Source: 1162T-S-0a-05 sp050299435
Lineage (GTDB): Bacteria; Pseudomonadota; Gammaproteobacteria; Pseudomonadales; Cellvibrionaceae
NCBI GenBank assembly: GCA_050299435.1
Contig: JBNKVX010000105.1
Coordinates: 1 to 9,737 of the forward strand
Direction of reading: 5' to 3'
Length of the DNA: 9,737 bases
Shown here: positions 1-6,557 of the stretch, in pieces
Layout of the letters: each line of letters begins with the position of its first letter
How positions within the stretch are numbered: the stretch's first letter is position 1
Notes under the pieces: model-generated
What the model was told of the DNA's origin: nothing
Database searches by the model: none
The model's input: the letters and a program-made list of their open reading frames with translations, nothing else
Position numbers and translations under genes: made by a program

Positions 1-265
1 AAGCCTGTTCGATGGTTTTCCACTTCGCCGTATCGCGCGCCGTGTACTCGCTACTCGTGATCACCAAAATATCGTAATCACTTTGCTTGTGAATCTCCAG
101 CTTGCCACGCCCTTGTTGATGCGGCCCATCCTTCCATGTGCCTCTGGCATAGGAGCCAAATAAGATGATAATTTGAGCATCGTTGCACTCGCGCTGAATA
201 ATGGCGCTAATGGTCGCCAACTCTGCTTGTTTGTCTTGGGGTAGGTGATTCAGTAATGGATTCAT
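1..265 (-). CDS. Nucleotidyltransferase-domain protein, N-terminal part (probably NTase-HEPN fusion), cut by window edge
   Basis: The minus strand from the ATG at 265 reads through 88 codons without a stop and runs off the window. The reading begins MNPLLNHLPQDKQAELATIS. About 35 residues in, it shows the Pol-beta superfamily signature: a G-S-Y-A-R-G-T loop, then a 16-residue charged insert, then S-D-Y-D-I-L-V, whose two aspartates (DxD) would bind the catalytic metals. Known proteins with this start and a C-terminal HEPN domain are about 300 residues long. NTases of this kind (MntA type) can act as antitoxins that AMPylate HEPN RNases. The HEPN half lies outside the window, so the fusion is inferred. 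No Shine-Dalgarno sequence precedes the ATG, and a -10-like box sits 7 bases upstream, so the mRNA may be leaderless. The NTase fold is well supported; the biological role is not. Confidence 0.8.
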   Translation of the reverse strand, partial: MNPLLNHLPQDKQAELATISAIIQRECNDAQIIILFGSYARGTWKDGPHQQGRGKLEIHKQSDYDILVITSSEYTARDTAKWKTIEQA

Positions 266-272
266 AGGGGGC

Positions 273-300
273 AATATACCGCATCAAGTATCAAGGTAAA
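273..300 (-). promoter_or_regulatory. Candidate promoter of the NTase gene, giving a leaderless transcript
   Basis: On the minus strand a TATATT box (278-273, 5 of 6 to consensus) lies 16 bases after TTTACC (300-295, 4 of 6). The predicted transcription start would be near 266, directly at the ATG at 265. This matches the absence of a ribosome binding site. Prediction by eye only. Confidence 0.3.
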
Positions 301-320
301 ATGGTTAATTTATTCATTTA

Positions 321-338
321 AGCCTGCTTAGCCAGGCT
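321..338. repeat. Inverted repeat AGCCTG / CAGGCT with 6-base loop
   Basis: AGCCTG (321-326) is followed after six bases by its exact reverse complement (333-338). It lies in the divergent intergenic region, upstream of both flanking genes. There is no T-run next to it, so an intrinsic terminator is unlikely. It could be an operator half-site pair or a chance hairpin. Confidence 0.35.
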
Positions 339-412
339 ATTATCAGCTCATAGCAAAACAATATACGACGACTTCATTGTAAAGAATCCGTTATGTATTA
401 CATCGAAACAAA

Positions 413-442
413 TTGACTGTAATCAATATCGGTAAATAATAT
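413..442 (+). promoter_or_regulatory. Candidate promoter for the ABC efflux operon
   Basis: A TTGACT box (413-418, 5 of 6 to the -35 consensus) is followed after 18 bases by TAATAT (437-442, 4 of 6 to the -10 consensus), about 60 bases upstream of the start codon. The -35 box overlaps a small inverted repeat, ATTGA (412-416) and TCAAT (423-427), which could be a regulator site. No other convincing promoter was seen before the operon. Confidence 0.35.
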
Positions 443-468
443 ATCCATCACCATAAGCATATAGTCGG

Positions 469-487
469 TTTATAGTAAATCTATAAA
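469..487. promoter_or_regulatory. Inverted repeat next to the ribosome binding site (operator or mRNA hairpin)
   Basis: TTTATAG (469-475) and CTATAAA (481-487) are perfect 7-base inverted arms separated by five bases. The right arm ends three bases before the GGAG ribosome binding site of the efflux ATPase. The position suits either a dimeric repressor site or an RNA hairpin that affects translation initiation. No regulator gene is next to it, so the partner is unknown. Confidence 0.4.
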
Positions 488-490
488 AAC

Positions 491-494
491 GGAG
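491..494 (+). promoter_or_regulatory. Ribosome binding site of the efflux ATPase
   Basis: GGAG at 491-494 lies 9 bases before the ATG at 504. It is a normally spaced Shine-Dalgarno site and supports that start. Confidence 0.65.
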
Positions 495-503
495 TTCTGT
501 CTT

Positions 504-1238
504 ATGCAACAGCAGCCCACGGCATCTGCTAACAACGCCATTGTGTTTCAGATGATTGAGGTGACCAAAACCTACCGCATGGGCGAGGTGGCGGTTCATG
601 CCTTGCGCGGAGTCACACTGAATTTATATGCCGGTGAACTGCTGGTGTTACTGGGGGCATCGGGCAGTGGCAAATCAACCCTGCTGAATATTCTGGGCGG
701 GCTCGATAAACCCACCACCGGAAAAGTGTTTTACCGGGACCAGGACCTGACCCGGGCCAGTGAAACCGTGCTAACCAACTACCGGCGTTATCACGTCGGT
801 TTTGTCTTTCAGTTTTATAACCTGATTCCCAGTTTAACCGCGCTGGAAAATGTCGCTGTTGTTACCGAGATTGCCCGGCAACCCATGACGCCGGAAGCGG
901 CGATTGAACTGGTGGGGTTGAGCGAACGCCGCGATCACTTCCCCGCAGAACTCTCCGGCGGTGAACAACAGCGGGTGGCGATAGCCCGCGCCATTGCCAA
1001 AAAACCGGAAGTGCTCTTGTGTGACGAACCCACCGGCGCACTGGATTCAAAAACCGGCATATTGGTGCTGGATGCTATCGCCCGCATTAATCGCGAACTC
1101 AATACCACCACTGTAGTGATTACCCATAATGCCGATATTGCCCGAATGGCGGACAGGGTAGTGCACCTCAGTGATGGCAAAATCAGTGACGTGATTGTGA
1201 ATACCGAAAAATTATCACCGCAAGAGTTGCACTGGTGA
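504..1238 (+). CDS. ABC transporter ATP-binding protein (MacB/LolD type)
   Basis: A 244-residue cytoplasmic ATPase subunit that powers the neighbouring FtsX-type permease. All nucleotide-binding motifs are present in order: Walker A GASGSGKST (51-59), Q-loop glutamine (Q103, in FVFQ), ABC signature LSGGEQQR (150-157), Walker B with VLLCDEP (170-176, catalytic E175), D-loop ALDS (179-182) and switch histidine H208. It shows the sequence style of the MacB/LolD/FtsE branch (GLDKPTTG, FQFYNLIPSLTALENV), whose members drive mechanotransmission in permeases with large periplasmic domains rather than classical transport. The length matches the family. The gene is first in a three-gene operon, and its stop overlaps the GTG start of the permease by four bases (GTGA), which suggests translational coupling. 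The substrate cannot be deduced: LolD-like lipoprotein release and MacB-like export share this ATPase, but the HlyD-type adaptor downstream favours efflux. Confidence 0.95.
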   Translation: MQQQPTASANNAIVFQMIEVTKTYRMGEVAVHALRGVTLNLYAGELLVLLGASGSGKSTLLNILGGLDKPTTGKVFYRDQDLTRASETVLTNYRRYHVGFVFQFYNLIPSLTALENVAVVTEIARQPMTPEAAIELVGLSERRDHFPAELSGGEQQRVAIARAIAKKPEVLLCDEPTGALDSKTGILVLDAIARINRELNTTTVVITHNADIARMADRVVHLSDGKISDVIVNTEKLSPQELHW

Positions 1239-3613
1239 AGTTATTTTCTCTCAGCGCCCTGCACCGCAAATTATTGCGCGACCTCAGGCGAACCACCGGC
1301 CAAGTGTTGGCTATTGCGCTGGTGATTGCCGCCGGTGTGAGCACCTTTATTTTATCCACTAGCACGCTGGATTCATTAAGCGCAACCCGCACAGCCTATT
1401 ACCAGGATTACCATTTCGCCGATATTTTTGCCACGGCCAAGCGCGCGCCCAACCGTTTGCAACAACGTATTGAAGCCATTCCCGGTGTCGATAAAGTCCA
1501 GACCCGGGTGGTGGCCACCGTCAAACTGGTGATTGCCGGTTTTAATGATCCGGTAAAAGGCCAAATTGTTTCACTACCGGAAACCGGCCAGCCACTGTTG
1601 AACCAATTGTATCTGCGCGAAGGCCGATTGATTGACCCGGACAGTGACCATGAAATTCTGGTGAACGGCGCCTTTGCCGACGCCCACGGTTTTAAACCGG
1701 GCGATAAACTGGATGCGATTATCAAGGGGCGTCTTAAAAATCTAACCATTGTCGGTGTGGCGCTGTCGCCGGAATTTGTCTACCAGATTGCGCCGGGCGC
1801 CATTATGCCGGACTTCAAACGCTACGGTGTGCTGTGGATGTCCCGGCGCTTACTGGCAAGCTCGTTTGATATGGACGGCGCCTTTAACAGCGTGGTGCTG
1901 AGTGTGAGCAACACGGCATCCGTACAGGATACTCTCGATCAACTGGATTTATTACTGCGCCCTTACGGCGGCATCGACAGTTATGGCCGCGAGTGGCAGG
2001 TATCCCACCGTTTTCTCAATGAAGAATTCAAACAGCTGCGACAAATGTCGGTGATGTTTTCCACCATCTTTCTCGGTGTGGCGGCTTTTTTATTAAATAT
2101 TGTGGTGAAACGTTTAATCGATACCCAGCGTGAACAAATTGCGGCGCTCAAGGCCTTTGGTTATCGCAACCGGGAAATTGGCCAACACTATATTGCCTAC
2201 GTACTGGCCATCGTTGCCCTGGGTTTATTACTGGGCACGGCGGCGGGCGTGTGGCTGGGTAAAGCATTAAGCCTGTTGTATATGGACTATTACCGCTTTC
2301 CTTTTCTGGATTACCAATTACACCCGGATCGCATTGCAGTGGTAACACTGGTCACGGTGATTGCGGCGGTACTGGGCACCCTGTTTTCTGTCAGAGCCGC
2401 CGTTAAACTGGCACCGGCAGAAGCCATGCGACCGGAGCCACCGGCGGTTTACCGCGAAAGTGTGATTGAACGTTTGGGTATCAAAAAATATTTACCCCAA
2501 TCCGGGCGGATGATTGTACGCAATATCGAACGCAAACCGGTGAAGGCCTTGCTATCCATCCTCGGTGTGGCTTTTGCCAGCGCCATTATGGTGGTGGGCA
2601 CTTTTTTTAACGACTCCATCGATTACATGGTGGATATTGAATACGGCTTATCGCAACGGCAGGACGCCACGGTCACCTTTATCGAACCCACTTCCTATCG
2701 CGCGCTTTTTGATTTGCTGCATATTCCCGGTGTTGAATACGGCGAGGCGTTTCGTTCTGTTCCGGTGCGCTTACGTTACCAGCACCACAGCTACCGCACC
2801 GCGATTCAGGGCTACCCCGCCCAACGGCGCTTATACAAACTGCTGGATGAAAAGCTCAATGCGATTACCCTGCCGGAAAGTGGTTTGGCCATTACCGACC
2901 AACTGGCGAAAATGTTACAGGTATCCGTTGGCGATACGCTCACCGTCGAAGTGCTCGAAGGCCGACGGCCAATACTGCAAGTGCCGGTTACCGCACTGGT
3001 GAAACAATATATCGGGGTGGCGGCCTATATGCGCCTGCCCGGGTTGAACCAGTGGCTGGGAGAGGGCGATACCATCTCCGGTGCCTATTTAAAAATTAAC
3101 CCGCAACAACAGCAGCAGGCCTATACAGAATTAAAAGACGTGCCGCAGGTTGCCAATACCGATGTGCGGGTGAATGTCATTCACAACTTTAACGAAACCG
3201 TCGCTGAATTTATGCTGGTCTACGTGGTTTTTATTTCCGTCCTCTCCGGTATTATTACCTTCGGTGTGATTTACAACACCGCGCGTATTGCGCTTTCCGA
3301 ACGCAGCCGGGAACTCGCCAGTATGCGCGTACTGGGTTTTACCCGCGGCGAAATAGCCATGATTTTATTGGGCGAACTGGGGCTGCTGACACTATTGGCC
3401 ATTCCCCTGGGGCTATGGATCGGTTTTGGTTTATGCAGTTATATGGTGTCTGCTTTTCAACTGGAACTGTTTCGTATTCCGTTAATTATTGAAACCCATA
3501 CCTATGCGTTTGCGGTGTTTATTGTGTTGCTGGCCGCACTCTTATCCGGTCTGCTGGTGCGCATACGTCTGGATCATCTCAACCTGATTGCCGTATTAAA
3601 AACCCGGGAGTAA
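1235..3613 (+). CDS. ABC transporter permease with two FtsX domains (MacB-type efflux)
   Basis: A 792-residue inner-membrane protein made of two related halves. The first membrane segment is at about 23-43. A periplasmic domain follows (about 50-270), then an FtsX domain with three segments (about 274-292, 318-345, 366-388). The second half repeats this plan: a segment at 438-458, a periplasmic domain (about 460-655) and FtsX segments at about 658-680, 706-735 and 756-776. The cytoplasmic coupling motifs recur, DTQREQIAALKAFGYRNREI (296-315) and SERSRELASMRVLGFTRGEI (688-707), as expected for the helices that contact the ATPase. This duplicated eight-segment form is a single-chain permease, unlike four-segment MacB, which works as a homodimer. 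The start is a GTG overlapping the upstream stop by four bases, with a weak AAGAG site at 1222-1226. It probably acts with the ATPase upstream and the adaptor downstream. The substrate is unknown. Confidence 0.93.
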   Translation: MKLFSLSALHRKLLRDLRRTTGQVLAIALVIAAGVSTFILSTSTLDSLSATRTAYYQDYHFADIFATAKRAPNRLQQRIEAIPGVDKVQTRVVATVKLVIAGFNDPVKGQIVSLPETGQPLLNQLYLREGRLIDPDSDHEILVNGAFADAHGFKPGDKLDAIIKGRLKNLTIVGVALSPEFVYQIAPGAIMPDFKRYGVLWMSRRLLASSFDMDGAFNSVVLSVSNTASVQDTLDQLDLLLRPYGGIDSYGREWQVSHRFLNEEFKQLRQMSVMFSTIFLGVAAFLLNIVVKRLIDTQREQIAALKAFGYRNREIGQHYIAYVLAIVALGLLLGTAAGVWLGKALSLLYMDYYRFPFLDYQLHPDRIAVVTLVTVIAAVLGTLFSVRAAVKLAPAEAMRPEPPAVYRESVIERLGIKKYLPQSGRMIVRNIERKPVKALLSILGVAFASAIMVVGTFFNDSIDYMVDIEYGLSQRQDATVTFIEPTSYRALFDLLHIPGVEYGEAFRSVPVRLRYQHHSYRTAIQGYPAQRRLYKLLDEKLNAITLPESGLAITDQLAKMLQVSVGDTLTVEVLEGRRPILQVPVTALVKQYIGVAAYMRLPGLNQWLGEGDTISGAYLKINPQQQQQAYTELKDVPQVANTDVRVNVIHNFNETVAEFMLVYVVFISVLSGIITFGVIYNTARIALSERSRELASMRVLGFTRGEIAMILLGELGLLTLLAIPLGLWIGFGLCSYMVSAFQLELFRIPLIIETHTYAFAVFIVLLAALLSGLLVRIRLDHLNLIAVLKTRE
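3606..3610 (+). promoter_or_regulatory. Ribosome binding site that decides the adaptor start
   Basis: GGGAG (3606-3610), inside the last codons of the permease, lies 9 bases before the ATG at 3620 but only 3 bases before the in-frame GTG at 3614. The spacing therefore favours ATG 3620 as the true start of the adaptor. Confidence 0.6.
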
Positions 3614-3619
3614 GTGGCT

Positions 3620-4840
3620 ATGCATTGGCAAAAAAGACTGGCCGAAGTCGTGATTGTGGTGGTAATTGCCGCCGTCATTTTTTATGCGTTTGTTCCCCGT
3701 GCCGCACTGGTCAGTGTTGCCAGTGTCAGTCGCGGCCCCTTGCAGGCAATTATCGAAGAAGAGGGCAAAACCCGGGTGATCGATCGCTTTGTGGTTTCAT
3801 CCCCGGTGGATGGCTTTGCCCGTCGGCTGGAAATTCATGTGGGGGATCAGGTTAATAAAGAACAGGTCTTAACCGAGCTGGAACCCCTGCGCTCCAACGT
3901 GCTGGACCCACGCAGCCGCGCCGAAGCACAGGCGCGGGTGGCAGTGGCCAAAGCGGCCTTACTGGTGGCCAAAGAAAACGCCAAAGCCGCCAAAGCCGAT
4001 GCCGAACTCGCTAATAGCGAACTGGAACGTATCAGCATCCTCTACCGCAGCAACAATATTTCCTTGGGGGAATACCAAAAAGCCCAGGCCGGCGCGCGCC
4101 GCAACCAGGCCCATTTGCAATCGACAAAATTTGCCGTTGAAGTCGCCGCCTACGAACTACAGGCCGCAGAAACCGCCCTGCGTTTCTCCGCCGCAACTGA
4201 CGGCGAAACCAGTCCCGGAACCAAGAGCGGAAGCAATACCGAAAAAGTCGCCATAGTGGCGCCCATTGCAGGCCAGGTATTAAAAATCAATCACGAAAGC
4301 GAAGGCGTAGTTCAGGCCGGGCAGGCACTACTGGAAATGGGCAACCCCGCCTCACTGGAAGTCATCGTGGATGTCCTCTCCCACGATGCCGTGCGACTGC
4401 AATCGGGCATGCCTGTTAAGCTAAGCCGCTGGGGCGGCGATAAAATTCTGGACGGACAGGTTCGCCTTATCGAACCCGTAGGCTTTACCAAAGTCTCCGC
4501 ACTGGGGGTGGAAGAGCAGCGGGTCAGGGTGATAGTCGATATCACATCCCCCATCGCCGACTGGCAGCGCCTGGGCGATGGCTACCGCGTGGATGCCTCT
4601 TTTATTTTGTGGCAGGGCGAAAATATACTGCAAATCCCCACCAATGCCGTATTTCGTGTAGGCGACCAGTGGGCCGTGTTTGTGGTTAACGATAAGCGCG
4701 CGCAAATCAAACACATCGAACTAGGCCACCGCAACGGCCTGGATGTTGAAGTTAAAAGCGGCCTGGCAGAGGGTGAGGTTTTTATTACCCATCCTGATGA
4801 TGCGGTGAGCGATGGGGCGCGGGTTCGGTTGAGGTATTGA
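3620..4840 (+). CDS. Periplasmic adaptor subunit of ABC efflux system (HlyD/AcrA family)
   Basis: A 406-residue membrane fusion protein that would link the permease to an outer-membrane TolC-type channel. Residues 8-25 are one N-terminal membrane anchor without a lipobox cysteine, so the protein is anchored by this helix and its body lies in the periplasm. The first half of the lipoyl domain is at about 59-89 (VSSPVDGFARR). A long Ala/Glu/Lys-rich alpha-helical hairpin covers about 95-190. The second lipoyl half is at 209-241 (VAPIAGQVLKI), and the beta-barrel and membrane-proximal domains run to the C-terminus. The ribosome binding site favours ATG 3620; a GTG six bases earlier gives 408 residues. 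Only six bases separate it from the permease stop at 3613, so the three genes form one operon. No outer-membrane factor gene is present in the window. Confidence 0.92.
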   Translation: MHWQKRLAEVVIVVVIAAVIFYAFVPRAALVSVASVSRGPLQAIIEEEGKTRVIDRFVVSSPVDGFARRLEIHVGDQVNKEQVLTELEPLRSNVLDPRSRAEAQARVAVAKAALLVAKENAKAAKADAELANSELERISILYRSNNISLGEYQKAQAGARRNQAHLQSTKFAVEVAAYELQAAETALRFSAATDGETSPGTKSGSNTEKVAIVAPIAGQVLKINHESEGVVQAGQALLEMGNPASLEVIVDVLSHDAVRLQSGMPVKLSRWGGDKILDGQVRLIEPVGFTKVSALGVEEQRVRVIVDITSPIADWQRLGDGYRVDASFILWQGENILQIPTNAVFRVGDQWAVFVVNDKRAQIKHIELGHRNGLDVEVKSGLAEGEVFITHPDDAVSDGARVRLRY

Positions 4841-5180
4841 TGGGGGGAGGGGGGATACAGAAGGTTATATTGACTATTTTAACGTCTTCTTAGGTATTAA
4901 GTAGGCCCTCATCTATTTTTTCGATTATATCAATAGGATATACTCGGCCCCGCTGTACCGGTCAGGGAATTTGGAGGCCTAATTAAAATTTAACCAATTT
5001 TAATGTGAGAAATATCGATTTTGATAACTGAGATACGGTACGGTTTTACATATAGGTCTACGATGCTGTTGTTGCACGTACTACAGACAGTATCAGACGG
5101 CTTAAAAAACGAGTTTCCGTTTACTTCAGCTCTCATATGTGACTTCAAAGATAACTAAAAAATTAGGTTTCATTCTCATT
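4841..5180. other. Intergenic region between efflux operon and dGTPase
   Basis: About 340 bases with no convincing gene. Directly after the efflux stop is a G-tract of two six-G runs separated by one A (4842-4854). From here on the base composition becomes AT-richer. A TTGACT box (4870-4875) has only a distant -10-like TATTAA (4895-4900, 19-base gap). A GGAGG (4973-4977) has no start codon at a useful distance; the ATG at 5003 is followed at once by TGA. The strong inverted repeat at 4982-5004 is listed separately. A TTGATA box (5021-5026) has only a weak -10 partner. No intrinsic terminator for the efflux operon could be recognised. Confidence 0.6.
4982..5004. promoter_or_regulatory. Perfect 23-bp inverted repeat upstream of the dGTPase (candidate operator)
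   Basis: The left arm ATTAAAATT (4982-4990) is matched exactly by its reverse complement at 4996-5004, with a five-base spacer between them. The symmetry and length fit a binding site for a dimeric helix-turn-helix regulator. It lies 177 bases before the likely dGTPase start. An intrinsic terminator is unlikely because the arms are pure A/T and no U-run specific to one strand follows. No candidate regulator is adjacent; the only repressor seen is at 9424-9672, and its own sites look different. Confidence 0.45.
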
Positions 5181-6557
5181 ATGCTTGACTGGCAGAAACT
5201 ACTTAATCCTATAAGGCGCAAAGAGTTATCTGGGCCTAGCGAGACAACAGGCACCGGCGTAGGCCGAAAAGAACTGGAAAGGGATTATGACCGAATCTTA
5301 TTCTCAGCGCCAACTCGCAGGCTTGCGGATAAAACTCAAGTCTTCCCTATGGAAGTAAACGACTCCGTACGGACAAGGCTCACACATTCCCATGAAGTAA
5401 GTAATCTTGCCAGAAGTATTGGAATTCGCATTGCATTCGAGCATGCAGAAGAGGTATTCGGTAAGGAGCATGAGGCTCTGGAAGTAAAGCGAAATATTCC
5501 CGCTTTGCTTGCGGCTATAGGTTTAGCGCACGATCTTGGTAATCCCCCTTTCGGCCACCAGGGAGAGCTAGCCGTTCAACAGTGGTTTAAGGAAGGGGGC
5601 TGTGGAAAAGACATTAATATTGATTTAGATTTTAAAGAGTTTGACGGAAATGCTCAAACGTTTCGGTTACTTACCAGACTACAAATATTAAATGATGAAT
5701 TTGGGCTTAATCTGACTGTTGCCACTCTTGCGGCTTTACTAAAATATCCAAGTGTATATGGTTCCGATAATAAAGGTGGCTATAAAAAATTTGGGATTTT
5801 TAATAGCGAAAAGAAAATTATAGAGGAAGTTTGGGAACAAACCGGTCTCCGTGAAGGTGTCCGTCATCCCTTGGCTTATATTATGGAAGCTTGTGATGAT
5901 ATTGCCTATTCGATAATTGATGCTGAAGATACAGTAAAAAAAGGATGCGCCTCTTTTTATGACTTGATGGATCATCTTAGGAGTCACTCAAATAATGATC
6001 CTGTCATATTAAAAGTAGTACAAGACTCTTCAAAGAAAAACGAAGTATTCAAAAAAGATTCTCTTAGTCCTAGAGAATTGAATGATATTTCAATGCAGAT
6101 GTTTAGAGTAATATCAATTTCTGAAATGATCACCTCTGCAACCAAGGTTTTTGTCGACAATATAGATCGTATGCTCAATGAATCTATCGAACCTGGCTTC
6201 GAAATCATCAAGAATTCCAGTTGTTCTGAGTTATGCAAATCCGTAAAAGATTTTGATTATAAAAATGGCTTTCAGAATAAAGAGGTTTTACGTTTGGAGC
6301 TCGAAGGGAATAATTATATTAAAAATATGATGACTATGCTTTGGCGAGCCGTTTCAAAGGGAAATGATGAAAATTATCCTTATGAGCGTTATATTTATGG
6401 AGATATATCTGAAAATTATAGAAGAGTCTATGAAAGTGGTGATCGAAATGCATATGACAAATGTCAATTAGTATGTGATGCTTTATCCGGTATGACGGAA
6501 AGTTATTTAATTAGTAAACATAATGAATATAAGTCCCTTGAATATGTTATTTCATAA
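5181..6557 (+). CDS. dgt: Dgt-family dGTP triphosphohydrolase (dGTPase), HD superfamily
   Basis: A 458-residue cytoplasmic enzyme expected to cleave dGTP to deoxyguanosine and tripolyphosphate. From the ATG at 5181 the metal and catalytic residues are all present: H69 (RTRLTHSHEV), H117-D118 (GLAHDLGNPPFGH), H126, E129 and the distal aspartate D240 in EACDDIAYSIIDAED. The first five match the numbering recalled for E. coli Dgt (H69, H117, D118, H126, E129), which supports this start over the in-frame GTG at 5139 that would add 14 residues. Neither start has a good ribosome binding site; only AGG at 5165-5167 is visible. E. coli Dgt has 505 residues, so this protein is shorter, mainly after the HD core. 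Its codons are AT-rich compared with the efflux genes. Its last 35 bases overlap the next gene. Dgt-type enzymes serve in dNTP control and, in several bacteria, in phage defence by dGTP depletion; the context favours the second role, but this is inferred. Confidence 0.9.
   Translation: MLDWQKLLNPIRRKELSGPSETTGTGVGRKELERDYDRILFSAPTRRLADKTQVFPMEVNDSVRTRLTHSHEVSNLARSIGIRIAFEHAEEVFGKEHEALEVKRNIPALLAAIGLAHDLGNPPFGHQGELAVQQWFKEGGCGKDINIDLDFKEFDGNAQTFRLLTRLQILNDEFGLNLTVATLAALLKYPSVYGSDNKGGYKKFGIFNSEKKIIEEVWEQTGLREGVRHPLAYIMEACDDIAYSIIDAEDTVKKGCASFYDLMDHLRSHSNNDPVILKVVQDSSKKNEVFKKDSLSPRELNDISMQMFRVISISEMITSATKVFVDNIDRMLNESIEPGFEIIKNSSCSELCKSVKDFDYKNGFQNKEVLRLELEGNNYIKNMMTMLWRAVSKGNDENYPYERYIYGDISENYRRVYESGDRNAYDKCQLVCDALSGMTESYLISKHNEYKSLEYVIS

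Noticed and set aside
2565..3002. Plus-strand 145-codon frame inside the permease gene
   Set aside because: It is a frame-shifted shadow of the permease, whose own frame is intact and carries clear FtsX features.
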